A stretch of DNA of 64,000 nucleotides. Source: Gimesia algae (GTDB lineage Bacteria > Planctomycetota > Planctomycetia > Planctomycetales > Planctomycetaceae). Both the position numbers and the translations under genes were made by a program. Under the pieces are notes generated by a model. The model was not told where the DNA came from. It did no database searches and saw only the letters and a program-made list of their open reading frames with translations. Position 1 is the first letter of the stretch. Each line of letters starts with the position of its first letter. The stretch spans positions 7,197,029 through 7,261,028 of the forward strand of contig NZ_CP036343.1 of assembly GCF_007746795.1 (NCBI RefSeq), read 5' to 3'. This document shows positions 62,907 to 64,000 of this stretch, piece by piece.

Positions 62907-64000
62907 ATGGAACTCCCGACACTGATTCTGGTAACACGCGACACAGTGATTCAGCAGCAGATCCTTGCTCATTTCAAAAAAACCTTTCAGCTCTCGATCT
63001 GCAGCAGCCTCGAAGACTGCTACGAACAATGTCGTGGACAGGAGATTGACTCCATCCTGGTCGATCTGCGGTTTCTCCTGTCGGGCGGACATCAGGAAGA
63101 TCATCTGCTCGATATGATTCAGTCTGCTGCCCCTGATACAGAAATCATCCTGCTCACCGAGGAAGAGTGTCCCGAAATCCTGGAACGGCGGACCGCCTGC
63201 ACTTCCATGATGCACATTAAAGGGTTCGCCAGCGAAGCAGAACTGCTGCTGGAAATCGACTCCTGCCTGAATCCCGACGAGAAGGTCGTTGTGACTCAGA
63301 CACTGGTGATGAATGCGGCTCATGGATCTTCGACTGCTGGTTCCACACCCGAAAAGAAAACGATGGCAAAGCGTCCTTCCACTTCGAACGGCAGTCGTGA
63401 ATCAACAGAGGCAGCCAACGAGCATGGCATTACCCGTCGCTTCGAAACCAATTCACATGAAATGAAGCTCATGCTGAATGAACTGGAAATCGCCGCGCAG
63501 CATGATGTGACCGTCCTGCTGATCGGGGAAACCGGTGCCGGTAAAACCTATCTCTCCCGTCTGATCCATGATGTTTCTCCACGCCGGAACGAACCGTTTC
63601 TGAATGTGGCTTGTGGAGCGTTGCCGAACGATCTGATTGAAAGTGAACTGTTCGGACACGTACGTGGTGCCTTCACCAGTGCCCATGCAGACAAAGACGG
63701 TAAGTTCCTGGCTGCAGGTCGTGGCACTGTTTTGCTGGACGAAATTGATGTGCTGGGTCCCGAGCAGCAGGTCAAACTGTTACGCGTGATTGAGACCGGG
63801 GAATTCGAACCGATTGGATCGAATAAAACCCACGTCAATCAGGCCCGACTGGTTGTCGCCAGTAATATGGATCTGCAGCCACTTGTCGAACAGGGCAAGT
63901 TTCGGCCTGACTTGTACTATCGATTGAACATGTTGAAATTCGATGTACTGCCCCTGCGACGACGTAAGTCAGATATTATCGTGCTGGCGAATGATTTCGT
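62907..64000 (+). CDS. Sigma-54-type AAA+ regulator with degenerate receiver-like domain (3' end outside window)
   Basis: 364 codons visible. Residues 1-120 resemble a receiver (LILVTRDTVIQQQIL, SILVDLRFLLSGG) but the usual acidic pair at the end of strand one is missing (TRD), so it may be a pseudo-receiver. After a Ser/Thr-rich linker comes the AAA+ core: Walker A GETGAGKT, LLDEIDVLG, and RPDLYYRLNMLKFDVLPLRRR. The sigma-54 loop reads GAFTSA instead of GAFTGA. Whether a DNA-binding domain follows cannot be seen. This is the second such regulator in the window after 56178-58181. Confidence 0.87.
   Translation, partial: MELPTLILVTRDTVIQQQILAHFKKTFQLSICSSLEDCYEQCRGQEIDSILVDLRFLLSGGHQEDHLLDMIQSAAPDTEIILLTEEECPEILERRTACTSMMHIKGFASEAELLLEIDSCLNPDEKVVVTQTLVMNAAHGSSTAGSTPEKKTMAKRPSTSNGSRESTEAANEHGITRRFETNSHEMKLMLNELEIAAQHDVTVLLIGETGAGKTYLSRLIHDVSPRRNEPFLNVACGALPNDLIESELFGHVRGAFTSAHADKDGKFLAAGRGTVLLDEIDVLGPEQQVKLLRVIETGEFEPIGSNKTHVNQARLVVASNMDLQPLVEQGKFRPDLYYRLNMLKFDVLPLRRRKSDIIVLANDF

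Noticed and set aside
62664..63323. 219-codon minus-strand frame across the ispD / AAA+ gap
   Set aside because: Most of it is antisense to the AAA+ regulator, whose receiver-like and AAA+ motifs are clear.

Overview
The window looks like chromosome from a planctomycete of the Gimesia/Planctomyces type. This is inferred from gene content, not from a search: a DUF1501 and DUF1549/DUF1553 pair, a DUF1080 protein, ThyX instead of ThyA, FloA with NfeD, the futalosine enzyme MqnD, a Na+/solute symporter paired with a DUF3311 subunit, many SDR and Gfo/Idh/MocA enzymes, and roughly balanced base composition. No rRNA, tRNA, CRISPR array, prophage or conjugative module was seen.

Layout. 1-4.6 kb: DUF1501/DUF1549-DUF1553 pair, an SDR and a PilZ protein. 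5.1-9.2 kb: a compact fatty-acid/polyketide-like set (FabZ-like, FabG, long ACP, second FabZ-like, FabF) with a strong hairpin after acp. 9.5-11.4 kb: membrane-anchored alpha/beta hydrolase and a lone receiver protein. 11.4-12.5 kb: an IS5-family insertion exactly where two inverted copies of a 94-bp repeat meet. 12.7-18.3 kb: two overlapping genes, an SbcD-like protein that has lost its metal ligands and a 1413-residue YhaN/SbcC-like ATPase with C-terminal DUF4332-like modules. 18.3-23.4 kb: CinA, a GT4 glycosyltransferase, a basic membrane protein, FloA and NfeD. 24-33.7 kb: DUF1080 protein, symporter pair, hotdog thioesterase, ABC exporter (ATPase plus giant permease) and a DMT-like protein. 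33.8-39.6 kb: TPR protein, HAD phosphatase, ribosomal protein bS21, ThyX and a MocA enzyme, with two intergenic areas full of hairpin repeats. 39.9-42.5 kb: VOC protein and exported MocA enzyme, then a RAYT (REP-associated tyrosine transposase) with its REP palindromes and an AT-rich orphan gene. 42.5-49.5 kb: hybrid histidine kinase, then a five-gene run mqnD-SDR-nadB-SDR-LRR. 49.9-62.4 kb: miaA, SRPBCC protein, membrane-anchored FlgG-like protein, LarA-like plus RraA-like pair, sigma-54 activator, ABM monooxygenase, ilvD, a small membrane protein and ispD. The window ends inside a second sigma-54-type AAA+ protein.

The most unusual material is between or beside ordinary genes. (1) A 94-bp TA-bounded element, six clear copies and one decayed, some supplying stop codons, false start codons or promoter-proximal DNA. 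(2) A RAYT whose REP motif overlaps the stop codons of two genes and brackets an AT-rich cargo gene. (3) A modular set of intergenic hairpins whose stems change in compensating pairs while the loops stay similar, often ending in a TTTCGTG-rich tail just after a gene's stop codon. (4) A degenerate-nuclease/SMC-like ATPase pair with helix-hairpin-helix-like tail modules, the best candidate here for an uncharacterised molecular system.
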